Below, piece after piece: positions 1 through 7,024 of a stretch of DNA of 10,651 nt (the first letter of the stretch is position 1; each line of letters starts with the position of its first letter). The position numbers were made by a program, and so were the translations under genes. The DNA comes from an uncultured Lachnospiraceae bacterium (GTDB lineage: Bacteria; Bacillota; Clostridia; Lachnospirales; Lachnospiraceae). The notes under the pieces were generated by a model. That model saw only the letters and a list, made by a program, of their open reading frames with translations. It was not told where the DNA came from and did not search any database. Location: assembly GCA_947178465.1 (NCBI GenBank), contig CAMWYL010000084.1, positions 1 through 10,651 of the forward strand, read 5' to 3'.

Positions 1-47
1 TATTGTTTATAGTACAGTTATTATAGCAAGAGTACAAATAAAAAGCA

Positions 48-71
48 AGGATTGTCCTATCCTCGATTTTT
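48..71 (+). other. weak hairpin with T-run, possible terminator of an upstream gene
   Basis: A 5-bp inverted repeat (AGGAT at 48-52, ATCCT at 59-63, six-base loop) is followed by CGA and five Ts (67-71). It could be a weak intrinsic terminator for a gene to the left of the window. The stem is short and has few G-C pairs, so the call is tentative. The rest of 1-114 is AT-rich and shows no gene. I could not identify a convincing sigma-A promoter for the next gene in it. Confidence 0.25.
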
Positions 72-114
72 ATCCATATGGAATACATTGCATGCGTAGG
101 GTTTTCTTTATTAG

Positions 115-135
115 ATCCTTCGCTTCGCTCAGGAT
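115..135. repeat. imperfect palindrome of a dispersed intergenic type
   Basis: The 21-base element has ATCCT and AGGAT arms around the core TCGCTTCGCTC. Motifs reading CTTCGCTTCGCTCAGGATGAC are, from general knowledge, common between genes in many bacterial genomes, including Clostridia. The copy sits 11 bases before the MutS-like start codon. Its AGGAT arm is the only Shine-Dalgarno-like sequence available to that gene, and a TGA at 135-137 closes that gene's frame. Copy number in this genome cannot be judged because only one copy is in the window. Confidence 0.5.
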
Positions 136-146
136 GACAAACATAC

Positions 147-1886
147 ATGAACGATAAACTATGTTTTGTCCTACGAAGCAGCCGCAAGCTATTCACGGCA
201 GTTATTTTTTGCGTTTTCCTCTATGTGATGTTTCGGGGAGCGTATGAAGAGAAGCGCAGGAAGGAAAGATACAGGGAATACTTAAAGGAAGCCTACGGAA
301 GCTTTTCAGACAGGGAGTACCGGCCTGAGGACATGGAGCGGATTGCGCGGTATTATCTGCAGCAGGACGGTGGGAACGCAATTGACGACATTACATGGAA
401 CGACTTGAATATGGATGGTATCTTTGCTTTGATGAACTTCACGCAGTCCTCCTCGGGGGAGGAGTATCTGTATGCGCTGCTGCGCCGGCCCAGGCTTTCG
501 GACAGGGACGGGTATATGGCGGAGCTGGAACGGCATATCGACTATATGGCCGCGCATGAGTCAGACCGCCTTGATACCATGATGCTTCTGAATGCGCTCG
601 GCAGAACGGGGAAGTATTCCCTGTGTGATTATCTGGGCTATCTGGAAACGCTCGGGGTCAGAGGCAACGGGAAGCACTATGCAGGGATTGCGGTGCTTGT
701 GGCGGCAATTGTGTTGATTTTTATCAATACTTCGCTTGGCGTGACGCTTTTGATTGCCACGGCGTGCTTTAATATTGTTACTTATGTGAAGGAGAAGGGA
801 ACAGCGTCGCCCTATGTTACCACCTTTGCATACATTATACGCATGATAAACTGTGCGGACAGCATTGTGCAGCATGGATACGGGGCGGAGTTGGAAGGCT
901 GTGTTAGCGATTTACGGAAGCGGTGTGACGGTTTTAAGTCCTTTGCGAAGCATTCCGGTATGGTGATGAAGATGAATGCTTCAACCGGAAATGTCGATGA
1001 GCTGTTGTTCGATTATGTGAAGATGCTGACGCATATTGACATTATCAAATTTAACAGGATGCTTCGGCTTGTGCGGGAGAACCGGCAGGAGATTGAGGAG
1101 CTTGTCACGGCAATCGGGTATCTGGACACGGTGATTTCCATCGCGTATTTTCGGGCCGCGCTGCCGTGCTGCTGCGTACCGGTGCTTACGGAGGGCCGTG
1201 CCGTGCCGCTTGTGGTGGAGGAGGGATACCACCCTGCGCTTGGCAATCCGGTTCCAAACAGCTTTTCGCAGACGCGGGGAATGCTTGTCACGGGTTCCAA
1301 CGCTTCCGGTAAATCAACGTTTCTTAAGATGACGGCAATAAACGCGATTTTGGCGCAGACTGTTCATACCTGCGCCGCGCGGGCGTACAGCGGGAATTAT
1401 TACAGGATTTATTCATCCATGGCGCTGCGGGACAGCCTTGCGGATGGCGAGAGCTACTATATTGTGGAGATAAAGGCGCTCAAGCGGATTATGGATGCGG
1501 CCTCGGCGGAGGACGAGGCGCCTCTTTTGTGCTTTGTGGACGAAGTGCTTCGAGGCACCAACACGGTAGAGCGGATTGCGGCGTCGGCGCAGATTATGGA
1601 GAAGCTGTCGCAGGCGGGAATATATTGCTTTGCGGCGACACATGATATAGAATTGACGCACCTGCTTGAGGGCTCCTATGACAATTACCATTTTGAGGAG
1701 GAGGTAAAGGAGGGCGACGTGCTGTTTTCTTATCGACTGCTTTCGGGGCGGGCGCATACCAGAAATGCGATTAAGCTCTTGGAGATTATCGGGTTTTCGG
1801 AGGATATCATCAAACGGGCGGATGACATGGCGGGGGAATTTCTTCGAACCGGGGAATGGAGCGATTTGCGTCAAAAACCATCTTGA
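147..1886 (+). CDS. membrane-anchored MutS-like ATPase
   Basis: The 579-residue protein carries a MutS-type C-terminal ATPase. The Walker A is TGSNASGKST (residues 382-391), where MutS has TGPNMxGKST. The Walker B is CFVDEVLRGTNT (462-473, acidic pair D465/E466), and the switch histidine is H499 in ATHD. The N-terminus has a hydrophobic segment at about 14-30, then a basic stretch. Two more hydrophobic segments fill about 180-215, so it is probably a membrane protein with the ATPase in the cytoplasm. The middle resembles the lever/clamp region, and I see no mismatch-binding domain (no Phe-x-Glu reader) and no Smr nuclease. It belongs to the 'MutS-related' proteins of Firmicutes, whose function is not established, and true mismatch repair is unlikely. 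ATG 147 is the first possible start because TGA at 135-137 closes the frame. The ribosome site is weak (AGGA at 131-134, 12 bases upstream). Confidence 0.85.
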   Translation: MNDKLCFVLRSSRKLFTAVIFCVFLYVMFRGAYEEKRRKERYREYLKEAYGSFSDREYRPEDMERIARYYLQQDGGNAIDDITWNDLNMDGIFALMNFTQSSSGEEYLYALLRRPRLSDRDGYMAELERHIDYMAAHESDRLDTMMLLNALGRTGKYSLCDYLGYLETLGVRGNGKHYAGIAVLVAAIVLIFINTSLGVTLLIATACFNIVTYVKEKGTASPYVTTFAYIIRMINCADSIVQHGYGAELEGCVSDLRKRCDGFKSFAKHSGMVMKMNASTGNVDELLFDYVKMLTHIDIIKFNRMLRLVRENRQEIEELVTAIGYLDTVISIAYFRAALPCCCVPVLTEGRAVPLVVEEGYHPALGNPVPNSFSQTRGMLVTGSNASGKSTFLKMTAINAILAQTVHTCAARAYSGNYYRIYSSMALRDSLADGESYYIVEIKALKRIMDAASAEDEAPLLCFVDEVLRGTNTVERIAASAQIMEKLSQAGIYCFAATHDIELTHLLEGSYDNYHFEEEVKEGDVLFSYRLLSGRAHTRNAIKLLEIIGFSEDIIKRADDMAGEFLRTGEWSDLRQKPS

Positions 1887-1912
1887 CGATATGATAGGCG
1901 AAGTGATATTAT
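1883..1912 (+). promoter_or_regulatory. candidate sigma-A promoter for the small membrane protein gene
   Basis: TTGACG (1883-1888) is separated by 18 bases from TATTAT (1907-1912). The -35 overlaps the stop of the MutS-like gene. Transcription would begin near 1919, about 75 bases before the start of the small gene. Sequence match only. Confidence 0.45.
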
Positions 1913-1947
1913 AAGAATGTAAGTTTTCAGCAAATTTATAAAAATGC

Positions 1948-1980
1948 GGCGGATATTTTGAAAATATTTGTTGGCGGATA
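1948..1980. promoter_or_regulatory. AT palindrome flanked by direct repeats in the leader of the small gene
   Basis: A perfect 7-bp dyad, ATATTTT-G-AAAATAT (1953-1967), lies between two copies of GGCGGATA (1948-1955 and 1973-1980, 25 bases apart). In RNA the dyad extends outward with two G-U pairs and one C-G pair. It lies between the candidate promoter and the start codon, so it could be an operator or a leader hairpin. No known site is recognised. Confidence 0.3.
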
Positions 1981-1994
1981 GTGAGGTACAGGGA

Positions 1995-2141
1995 ATGGCA
2001 AATTTAATAGAATTTTTAAGAATGTTTTTATCTTATCTTTTGACCTTTGCGGTAATCGTGGTAGTAGCGGGTATCGGCGGCGTTGTCGGTGTGAAGTGCT
2101 GGAAGCCCAAGGTTAAGACGGAAGAGGTAAAGGGTGAATAA
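1995..2141 (+). CDS. small single-pass membrane protein (48 aa)
   Basis: ATG at 1995 opens a 48-residue frame ending in TAA at 2139-2141. Residues 11-33 form one long hydrophobic segment (about FLSYLLTFAVIVVVAGIGG, then VVGV). A basic, then mixed-charge tail follows (KCWKPKVK, then TEEVKGE), so the positive side should face the cytoplasm. GAGG at 1983-1986, eight bases before the ATG, is a usable ribosome site. The gene has its own candidate promoter and a strong terminator 15 bases after the stop, so it forms an isolated monocistronic unit. That packaging argues that it is a real gene. I recognise no family or function with confidence. Small membrane peptides of this build are frequent and usually unannotated in Lachnospiraceae. 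Confidence 0.7.
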   Translation: MANLIEFLRMFLSYLLTFAVIVVVAGIGGVVGVKCWKPKVKTEEVKGE

Positions 2142-2155
2142 ATATTAAGAGAATG

Positions 2156-2198
2156 CGGCAGACAAGGGAAATGATGATTTCCTGTCTGCCGTTTTTTT
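2156..2198 (+). terminator. strong rho-independent terminator
   Basis: CGGCAGACA (2156-2164) pairs with TGTCTGCCG (2183-2191). The stem continues inward with GG/CC and AAAT/ATTT pairs and small bulges, closed by a four-base GATG loop. Seven Ts follow (2192-2198). It ends the small membrane protein transcript and separates it from the next operon. Confidence 0.92.
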
Positions 2199-2230
2199 GT
2201 TGCATTTGGCACCTTAATCATTATGGTCTG

Positions 2231-2284
2231 TTGAGTTTGTTCTGACGTCTCAATAAACCGTTGATTGTGAAACGGGAGATTCCC
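2231..2284. promoter_or_regulatory. region of small dyads ahead of the HTH gene, candidate promoter/operator
   Basis: Three short inverted repeats are packed here: TTGAG/CTCAA (2231-2253, 13-base spacer), CCGTT/AACGG (2258-2275, 8-base spacer) and GGGAgatTCCC (2274-2284). TTGATT at 2261-2266 with CATGAT 17 bases on (2284-2289) is a poor but possible promoter. XRE-type regulators often bind dyads in their own promoter, so one of these may be the autoregulatory site. This is inference from position. Confidence 0.25.
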
Positions 2285-2316
2285 ATGATAAACTGAGTAT
2301 ACGAGGAGGGGAAGCA

Positions 2317-3561
2317 ATGCTGGACAGAGAAAAGGTTGGAAGAGCGATTTCAGAGCAGCGGAAAATAAAAGGAATGACCCAGAAGTCTCTTGCGGACATG
2401 CTGAATGTGTCCTATCAGGCGGTTTCAAGATGGGAGCAGGGGATCAGCCTGCCGTCGGTGGATATGATTTATGACATTGCGAAGGCACTTGAGACGACGG
2501 TTGATTACCTGCTGAACGGAGTTCCCGAGGAGAGAAAGGTTATCAACTACACAGATACGGGGTTGGACACCAAAAAGCTTTATATGATAAAGGAGAGGCT
2601 GGGCGGTCTTGTGACCGGGGATGATATGCTGCTCCATGCAGAATATACCGACCCTGTATTTTTTAAGCTCAATACTTCGGGGATGGAGGAGCCGGTATAT
2701 GTCACTGCAAATCATGTCCCGGGCTCTAAGGAACGGTTTGCAATGGAAAACGGATACGACAGGGAAATCTGCATGGATTTGGTGGCAAACGCAGCGAATA
2801 ATCTGATGCGCTATGGCGTAAAGCCCGCGATTTTGCAGGCGAATATGGTTTGCGGAAACAATGACAGCGGACAAATTCTTGTCATGGGAGAAGCTTTCAA
2901 GGAAGCATGTGAGAACAGCGGAATAGTGTTTGCGGGCTTAGAGGTATCGGCGCAGGCCGTCAATTACCATGCGGGCGAATACGGAATAGGAGCTTCGGTT
3001 ACAGGCGTTGCGGACAGGAAAAACATCATAACGGGTGACGGGATTGTGGAAGGGGACGTCCTGATTGGACTGCATACAGAGGGGATATCTGCCCTGAGTT
3101 ATCCGTTCATAAAGGTAATGATTGACAGAAGACCGGATATCGTATATGCAAAGATTGACGGCAGGAATACTTTCATGGATGAGATGATGAAGCCGAATGC
3201 TTCGTATGTAAAAGTAATCCACGAGTTGAACGAACAAAAGCTCATACATGGTATTTTCAGTGTCAACAAGTCTCTGTTCAGGCGGAGGGGCTACGATACA
3301 ATGCCCAAAGGGCTTGGAGCGGGAATTTCCATCTCTTCGGTGCAGATTCCTGCGCTGTTCCGGTATATATATGATTTGGACATGATGGATAAGGAGTGCT
3401 TTCTGGAAGATTTTTCCCTTGGAATCGGGATGCTGTTGGCAGTGCCCAAGGCACAGTGCGGCCAAGCGGTGAAAATCATTGAGAAATATCATAAATGCTA
3501 TTGTATGGGTACGATAGAAAAGGACGACGAACACCCGGATGCAAGGGTTTGGCCCGTGTGA
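2317..3561 (+). CDS. XRE-type HTH regulator fused to a degenerate AIR-synthase (PurM-like) domain
   Basis: This is a 414-residue two-domain protein. Residues 6-67 are a Cro/C1-type helix-turn-helix (MTQKSLADMLNVSYQAVSRWEQG, positions 20-42, holds the two core helices). Residues 77-414 follow the PurM (phosphoribosylformylglycinamidine cyclo-ligase) order: YTDTGLD at 78-84 (PurM SYxDAGVD), CMDLVANAANNL at 152-163 (GIDLVAMxxNDL), GDGIVEGDVLIGL at 240-252, SYVKV at 296-300 and SLGIGM at 367-372 (NCGVGM). Key PurM motifs are changed. The phosphate/ATP motif GTDGVGTK reads ANHVPGSK (131-138), NDL reads NNL, LDYYA reads LQANM, and GGETAEMPG reads GLEVSAQAV (207-215). Catalysis therefore looks lost, and the domain is more likely a ligand sensor. 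AGGAGGGG (2304-2311) gives a strong ribosome site. Two ABC exporter genes follow in the same direction, the first 29 bases away, and are the probable targets. The HTH call is firm, the PurM relationship is fairly firm, and the ligand is unknown. Confidence 0.85.
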   Translation: MLDREKVGRAISEQRKIKGMTQKSLADMLNVSYQAVSRWEQGISLPSVDMIYDIAKALETTVDYLLNGVPEERKVINYTDTGLDTKKLYMIKERLGGLVTGDDMLLHAEYTDPVFFKLNTSGMEEPVYVTANHVPGSKERFAMENGYDREICMDLVANAANNLMRYGVKPAILQANMVCGNNDSGQILVMGEAFKEACENSGIVFAGLEVSAQAVNYHAGEYGIGASVTGVADRKNIITGDGIVEGDVLIGLHTEGISALSYPFIKVMIDRRPDIVYAKIDGRNTFMDEMMKPNASYVKVIHELNEQKLIHGIFSVNKSLFRRRGYDTMPKGLGAGISISSVQIPALFRYIYDLDMMDKECFLEDFSLGIGMLLAVPKAQCGQAVKIIEKYHKCYCMGTIEKDDEHPDARVWPV

Positions 3562-3590
3562 GGGCCGGTATATCGGAGGGAGGGATTCGC

Positions 3591-5294
3591 ATGGTAAAGG
3601 CAGGCATACGCAACGGGTATATGCTGCTGTTGTTTATGATTTTTGCGTTTGTTTTGAACGAGGTTGTCATTGCCGGAAACGATTTAATCGCGGAGGCTGC
3701 GGATTTGATGCTTTCCGGCAGGCCGGTACAGTTATCCGGCCTTATCGTGCCGCTGCTTTGGATGATCGTGTTGGGTACGGCGGCCGCATATTTAAAAAGC
3801 ATTTGCGGGAATCATTACAGTGCAATGGTACAGAGGGATGTGCGTACATCCCTTGGAAAGCATTTGCTGAGGCTGCCCTTTTCTTATTTTGATGAAAAGG
3901 GAACAGGGAGTATTATTACAAGGCTGATATCGGATATGGAGGAAATGGGGAGATTTTTCTCAGAGATTCTTCCCAACTTTCTTATGAATATCATTACCGT
4001 AGCGACGGCGACCGTATATCTGGTGCAGATGGATGCATTGCTGATTGCGGTATTGTTTGCAAGCTATCCGGTCATGCTGCTTGTGGCGGACCGGTTGTCC
4101 AAAAAACTGGCGGAGCTGGCGAAAAAGCTGCGCACGCATATGGACGAGCGCACGGAGAAAGCTTATGATGCCATTCAGGGAATCGTTGTCGGCAGGAGCT
4201 ATAATCTGTATGAGCTGCATAAGCAGAAGATTGACACCGTCATCGACAAGATGGTGGTGCAGGCATGTAAGAGTACACACATTTCTTCCCTTGGCTGGGT
4301 GCTGAAAAATGTGATTACGACGATTCCGGTCATATTCTGTTATCTTTTTGCGCTGTATGAGACAAGACAAGGCAGGATTACCGTTGGCGAGCTGCTTGCC
4401 TTTACGGTGATACTCAGCAGGATCTTATATCCGATTGGAGATATTGTTTTCTGTGCGAATGATATCCGTGAGGTCGGCGTCTCGCTAAAGAGAATACAGG
4501 AAATCTATCGCCAACCGGAGGAGCATACGGGCGGCAGCATAAGGAACAGGCCGGAAGGCGATGGGGCGATTCCGGCCATTGAGTGGGAGAATGTCAGATT
4601 TTGTTATGACAGCGCAGAGGAGCATCCTGTTCTAAACGGGATGAGCTTTTCCGTTGAGGCCGGTGTGCAGACTGCCTTTGTGGGTGGCTCGGGAGAGGGA
4701 AAAACGACGATTTTTAAGCTGCTTTGCGGCTTTTACGAGAAAACAGGCGGTCAGTATAAGCTTTTTGGACATCCCTTCGAGGACTGGAGTCTGGAGGCAG
4801 CAAGAAGCTGTTTTTCGGAGGTGTCACAGAATGTCTTCCTGTTTCCCGAAAGCATTCGGCAGAATGTCGCCTGTGGGAAGGAAAACGCGACGGAGGAGGA
4901 AATTGTGGAAGCATGTAAAAATGCGAATATCCATGATTTCATTATGGAGCTTCCGGAGGGATATGACACGCTTGTCGGTGAGCGCGGTACGCGCCTTTCC
5001 GGCGGACAGCGGCAGAGGATTTCGATTGCGAGGGCTTTCCTGAAAGATGCGCCAATCCTTCTTCTGGACGAGCCGACCGCCGCCGTGGATATTGAGGCGG
5101 AACAGAAAATACAGGAGGCGGTTGAACGGATTACGGAAGGAAGAACGGTGATTATTATCGCGCACAGGCTTTCTACGATAAGGGATGCAAAGAGGATCTG
5201 TGTGGTCAGTGGCGGGAAAATTGCGGAGACGGGAAATCACGAGGAACTTTTGGAGAGAAGGGGAATTTATGCGGAATTGTATACGAAAGGATAA
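3591..5294 (+). CDS. ABC exporter half-transporter, permease fused to ATPase (first of pair)
   Basis: This is a 567-residue type I ABC exporter subunit of the MsbA/LmrA build. About six hydrophobic segments lie within residues 10-305 (10-30, 51-70, roughly 128-170 as two, about 245-300 as two), and the nucleotide-binding domain follows from about 330. The Walker A is GGSGEGKTT (365-373), the Q-loop is in VSQNVFLF, the signature is LSGGQ (469-473), the Walker B is ILLLDEP (D493, catalytic E494) and the switch is H525. All ATPase residues are present. I chose ATG 3591 because GGAGGGAGGG (3575-3584) precedes it by six bases. An in-frame ATG at 3495 would add a basic, non-family leader overlapping the upstream gene. 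The stop overlaps the start of the next half-transporter by 26 bases, which indicates tight co-translation and probable heterodimer assembly. The substrate cannot be told from sequence. Confidence 0.92.
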   Translation: MVKAGIRNGYMLLLFMIFAFVLNEVVIAGNDLIAEAADLMLSGRPVQLSGLIVPLLWMIVLGTAAAYLKSICGNHYSAMVQRDVRTSLGKHLLRLPFSYFDEKGTGSIITRLISDMEEMGRFFSEILPNFLMNIITVATATVYLVQMDALLIAVLFASYPVMLLVADRLSKKLAELAKKLRTHMDERTEKAYDAIQGIVVGRSYNLYELHKQKIDTVIDKMVVQACKSTHISSLGWVLKNVITTIPVIFCYLFALYETRQGRITVGELLAFTVILSRILYPIGDIVFCANDIREVGVSLKRIQEIYRQPEEHTGGSIRNRPEGDGAIPAIEWENVRFCYDSAEEHPVLNGMSFSVEAGVQTAFVGGSGEGKTTIFKLLCGFYEKTGGQYKLFGHPFEDWSLEAARSCFSEVSQNVFLFPESIRQNVACGKENATEEEIVEACKNANIHDFIMELPEGYDTLVGERGTRLSGGQRQRISIARAFLKDAPILLLDEPTAAVDIEAEQKIQEAVERITEGRTVIIIAHRLSTIRDAKRICVVSGGKIAETGNHEELLERRGIYAELYTKG

Positions 5295-6990
5295 TGCGGC
5301 TTTTATACGTTTTATGGGGCTGATGGGTGAGCGGCTTCCCGTTTATTTGGGTGCGATATTGCTTTCTGTCATAGGAGATACGGGGCGCAGGATTGCAAAC
5401 GCCTGTTTAATCAAGAATATTGTCGCAGCGGCGCAGACCGGCAGTGCGGACAATATTTTCCTTTTGGTGATTGGTAATTTTGCGGTGTTTGTGCTTGGTT
5501 TACTGCTATGGCGCGTTGGCATTATCCGCTACAACATTGAGGGAAGAACCGGCGCCGGGAAGGTGGAAAAGCTTGTGTTTTCAAAAGCAATGCGACTGCC
5601 GATGTCCTACTATGAGGAGAATCACAGCAGTGATTTTATGTCAAAGCTGGTTTTTGACACGCAGAGGGCTTCGGATATTTATACCTCAAGACTCCGCAGG
5701 CTGCTTTCCGCAATCCTTTCCACGGTGATATACCTGATTCCGATGTTTTATTTCAGTTGGGAGCTTACACTTTGCCTGTTGGCAATCAGCCTTCCGGCTT
5801 TTGCGGTGAACAGCCTGTTTGCAAAACCCATGAAAACGGCGGGCGGGCGTCTTTCCGACCAAAGCGGCAGAATGCTCGAGAAGCTGACCAATATTTTATC
5901 AGGTATGGAGCTGATAAAAATATTTCCGGTCGGTGCAAGGCTGTCAGAGGAATATGATGCTGCCAACAACGGGTATTTTCATATTCAGAAGCGCACAAAC
6001 CGTCTGTCGGCAGGACTGGAGAGCCTGAACTGCATGTTTGACCTGACAGGTGCGTTAGCGTTTTTGGGAATTGGCGTATGGTTTGTGTCTGTGGGAAGAA
6101 TCAGCCTTGGGGAACTGACGGCGGTTTATACGTTGTATGGCACGTTCCGCAATGTTTTCCTGGAGATAGGGCAGTATTTTCCTCAAATGATGAACTGCAT
6201 TGCCAATGCCGAGAAGATTTTCGAGTTTCTTGATATGGAGGAGGAGCCGGAGCAATGGGATTTTGTGACGGATGAGGACGATGACAGCGGGCAGAGGGCT
6301 GACCGTGAGGGGGTAATGCTGTCCGTGCAGGGTGTGAGTTTTGCGTATCACGGAGAGAAACGGGTATTGGACAACTTCTCAATGGAGATTAAAAAAGGAA
6401 CTTATGTGGCGGTAACCGGGGAGTCCGGCTGTGGAAAAAGCACACTCGCAAAGCTGCTGTTGGGCTTTTATCCGGTGGAGAAGGGAAGCATTATGATAGG
6501 CGGAAGGGCGTATCGAGACCTCACACTGAAGGAGGTTCGGGAGCTGATTGCCTATGTTCCGCAGGAGCCGTATTTATATGAGACGACGATTGCCGAAAAT
6601 ATAGCATATGGAAGGTATGGTGCGACCCGTGAGGAGATTATCGCGGCGGCAAAGGCGGCAAACGCGCATGCGTTTATCACAAGACTGCCCAATGGGTATG
6701 ACACGGTGCCGGGCGAACGCGGGAATACGTTGTCAGGCGGAGAAAAGCAGCGGATAGCGATTGCCCGAGCGGTTCTCAGAAATGCGCCCGTTATGCTGTT
6801 GGACGAAGCAACCTCGGCGCTTGATAATGAGTCTGAGGCGCTTATTCAGGATGCCATCCGGCGTCTGAAACGCGACCGCACTGTTTTAATGATAGCGCAC
6901 CGTCCCGCTACCATCACGGCGGCCGATGTGGTAATTCGGGTGGGGCATAGAACTTTTTCGGGTGGATACATAGGACTTTTTTGTAATTGA
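5269..6990 (+). CDS. ABC exporter half-transporter, permease fused to ATPase (second of pair)
   Basis: This 573-residue partner has the same layout, with permease segments in the first ~310 residues and the ATPase domain from about 345. The Walker A is GESGCGKST (384-392), the Q-loop is in YVPQEPYLYE, the signature is LSGGE (488-492), the Walker B is VMLLDEATSALD (D512/E513) and the switch is H544. Only 29 residues follow H544, and the usual final strand and helix (of the type GRIVExGxHEEL) are missing. The protein instead ends in GHRTFSGGYIGLFCN, so the tail may be shortened or frameshifted. ATG 5269 is chosen because the purine-rich GGAGAGAAGGGG lies just upstream and the hydrophobic domain begins soon after. 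It lies inside the last codons of the first half-transporter. It probably forms a heterodimeric exporter with that subunit, under control of the upstream HTH-PurM-like protein. The substrate is unknown. Confidence 0.9.
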   Translation: MRNCIRKDNAAFIRFMGLMGERLPVYLGAILLSVIGDTGRRIANACLIKNIVAAAQTGSADNIFLLVIGNFAVFVLGLLLWRVGIIRYNIEGRTGAGKVEKLVFSKAMRLPMSYYEENHSSDFMSKLVFDTQRASDIYTSRLRRLLSAILSTVIYLIPMFYFSWELTLCLLAISLPAFAVNSLFAKPMKTAGGRLSDQSGRMLEKLTNILSGMELIKIFPVGARLSEEYDAANNGYFHIQKRTNRLSAGLESLNCMFDLTGALAFLGIGVWFVSVGRISLGELTAVYTLYGTFRNVFLEIGQYFPQMMNCIANAEKIFEFLDMEEEPEQWDFVTDEDDDSGQRADREGVMLSVQGVSFAYHGEKRVLDNFSMEIKKGTYVAVTGESGCGKSTLAKLLLGFYPVEKGSIMIGGRAYRDLTLKEVRELIAYVPQEPYLYETTIAENIAYGRYGATREEIIAAAKAANAHAFITRLPNGYDTVPGERGNTLSGGEKQRIAIARAVLRNAPVMLLDEATSALDNESEALIQDAIRRLKRDRTVLMIAHRPATITAADVVIRVGHRTFSGGYIGLFCN

Positions 6991-7015
6991 CAATACTGTG
7001 TAATTGCACTATACT
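6987..7015 (+). promoter_or_regulatory. sigma-A promoter of nrdDG
   Basis: A perfect -35 TTGACA (6987-6992) is followed after exactly 17 bases by TATACT (7010-7015). Transcription should begin near 7022, leaving a leader of about 70 bases. The -35 contains the TGA stop codon of the preceding ABC gene, so there is no spacer between the two units. No terminator is seen between them. Confidence 0.85.
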
Positions 7016-7024
7016 AAAATACAG

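Noticed and set aside
52..80. Possible promoter TTGTCC-17-CATATG ahead of the MutS-like gene
   Set aside because: Both hexamers match the consensus poorly, and the stretch overlaps the weak hairpin. It is not strong enough to annotate.
2285..2296. Three-codon upstream frame (ATG ATA AAC TGA) before the HTH gene
   Set aside because: It has no convincing ribosome site, and its length is expected by chance. Nothing suggests a leader peptide.
3495..3590. Upstream ATG (3495) for the first ABC subunit
   Set aside because: It would add 32 basic residues unlike the family and overlap the regulator gene by 67 bases. The strong GGAGGGAGGG site points to ATG 3591.
5185..5268. Upstream ATG (5185) for the second ABC subunit
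   Set aside because: It would add 28 residues read from inside the first subunit's ATPase region. The purine-rich site just before 5269 and the family's usual start fit ATG 5269 better.
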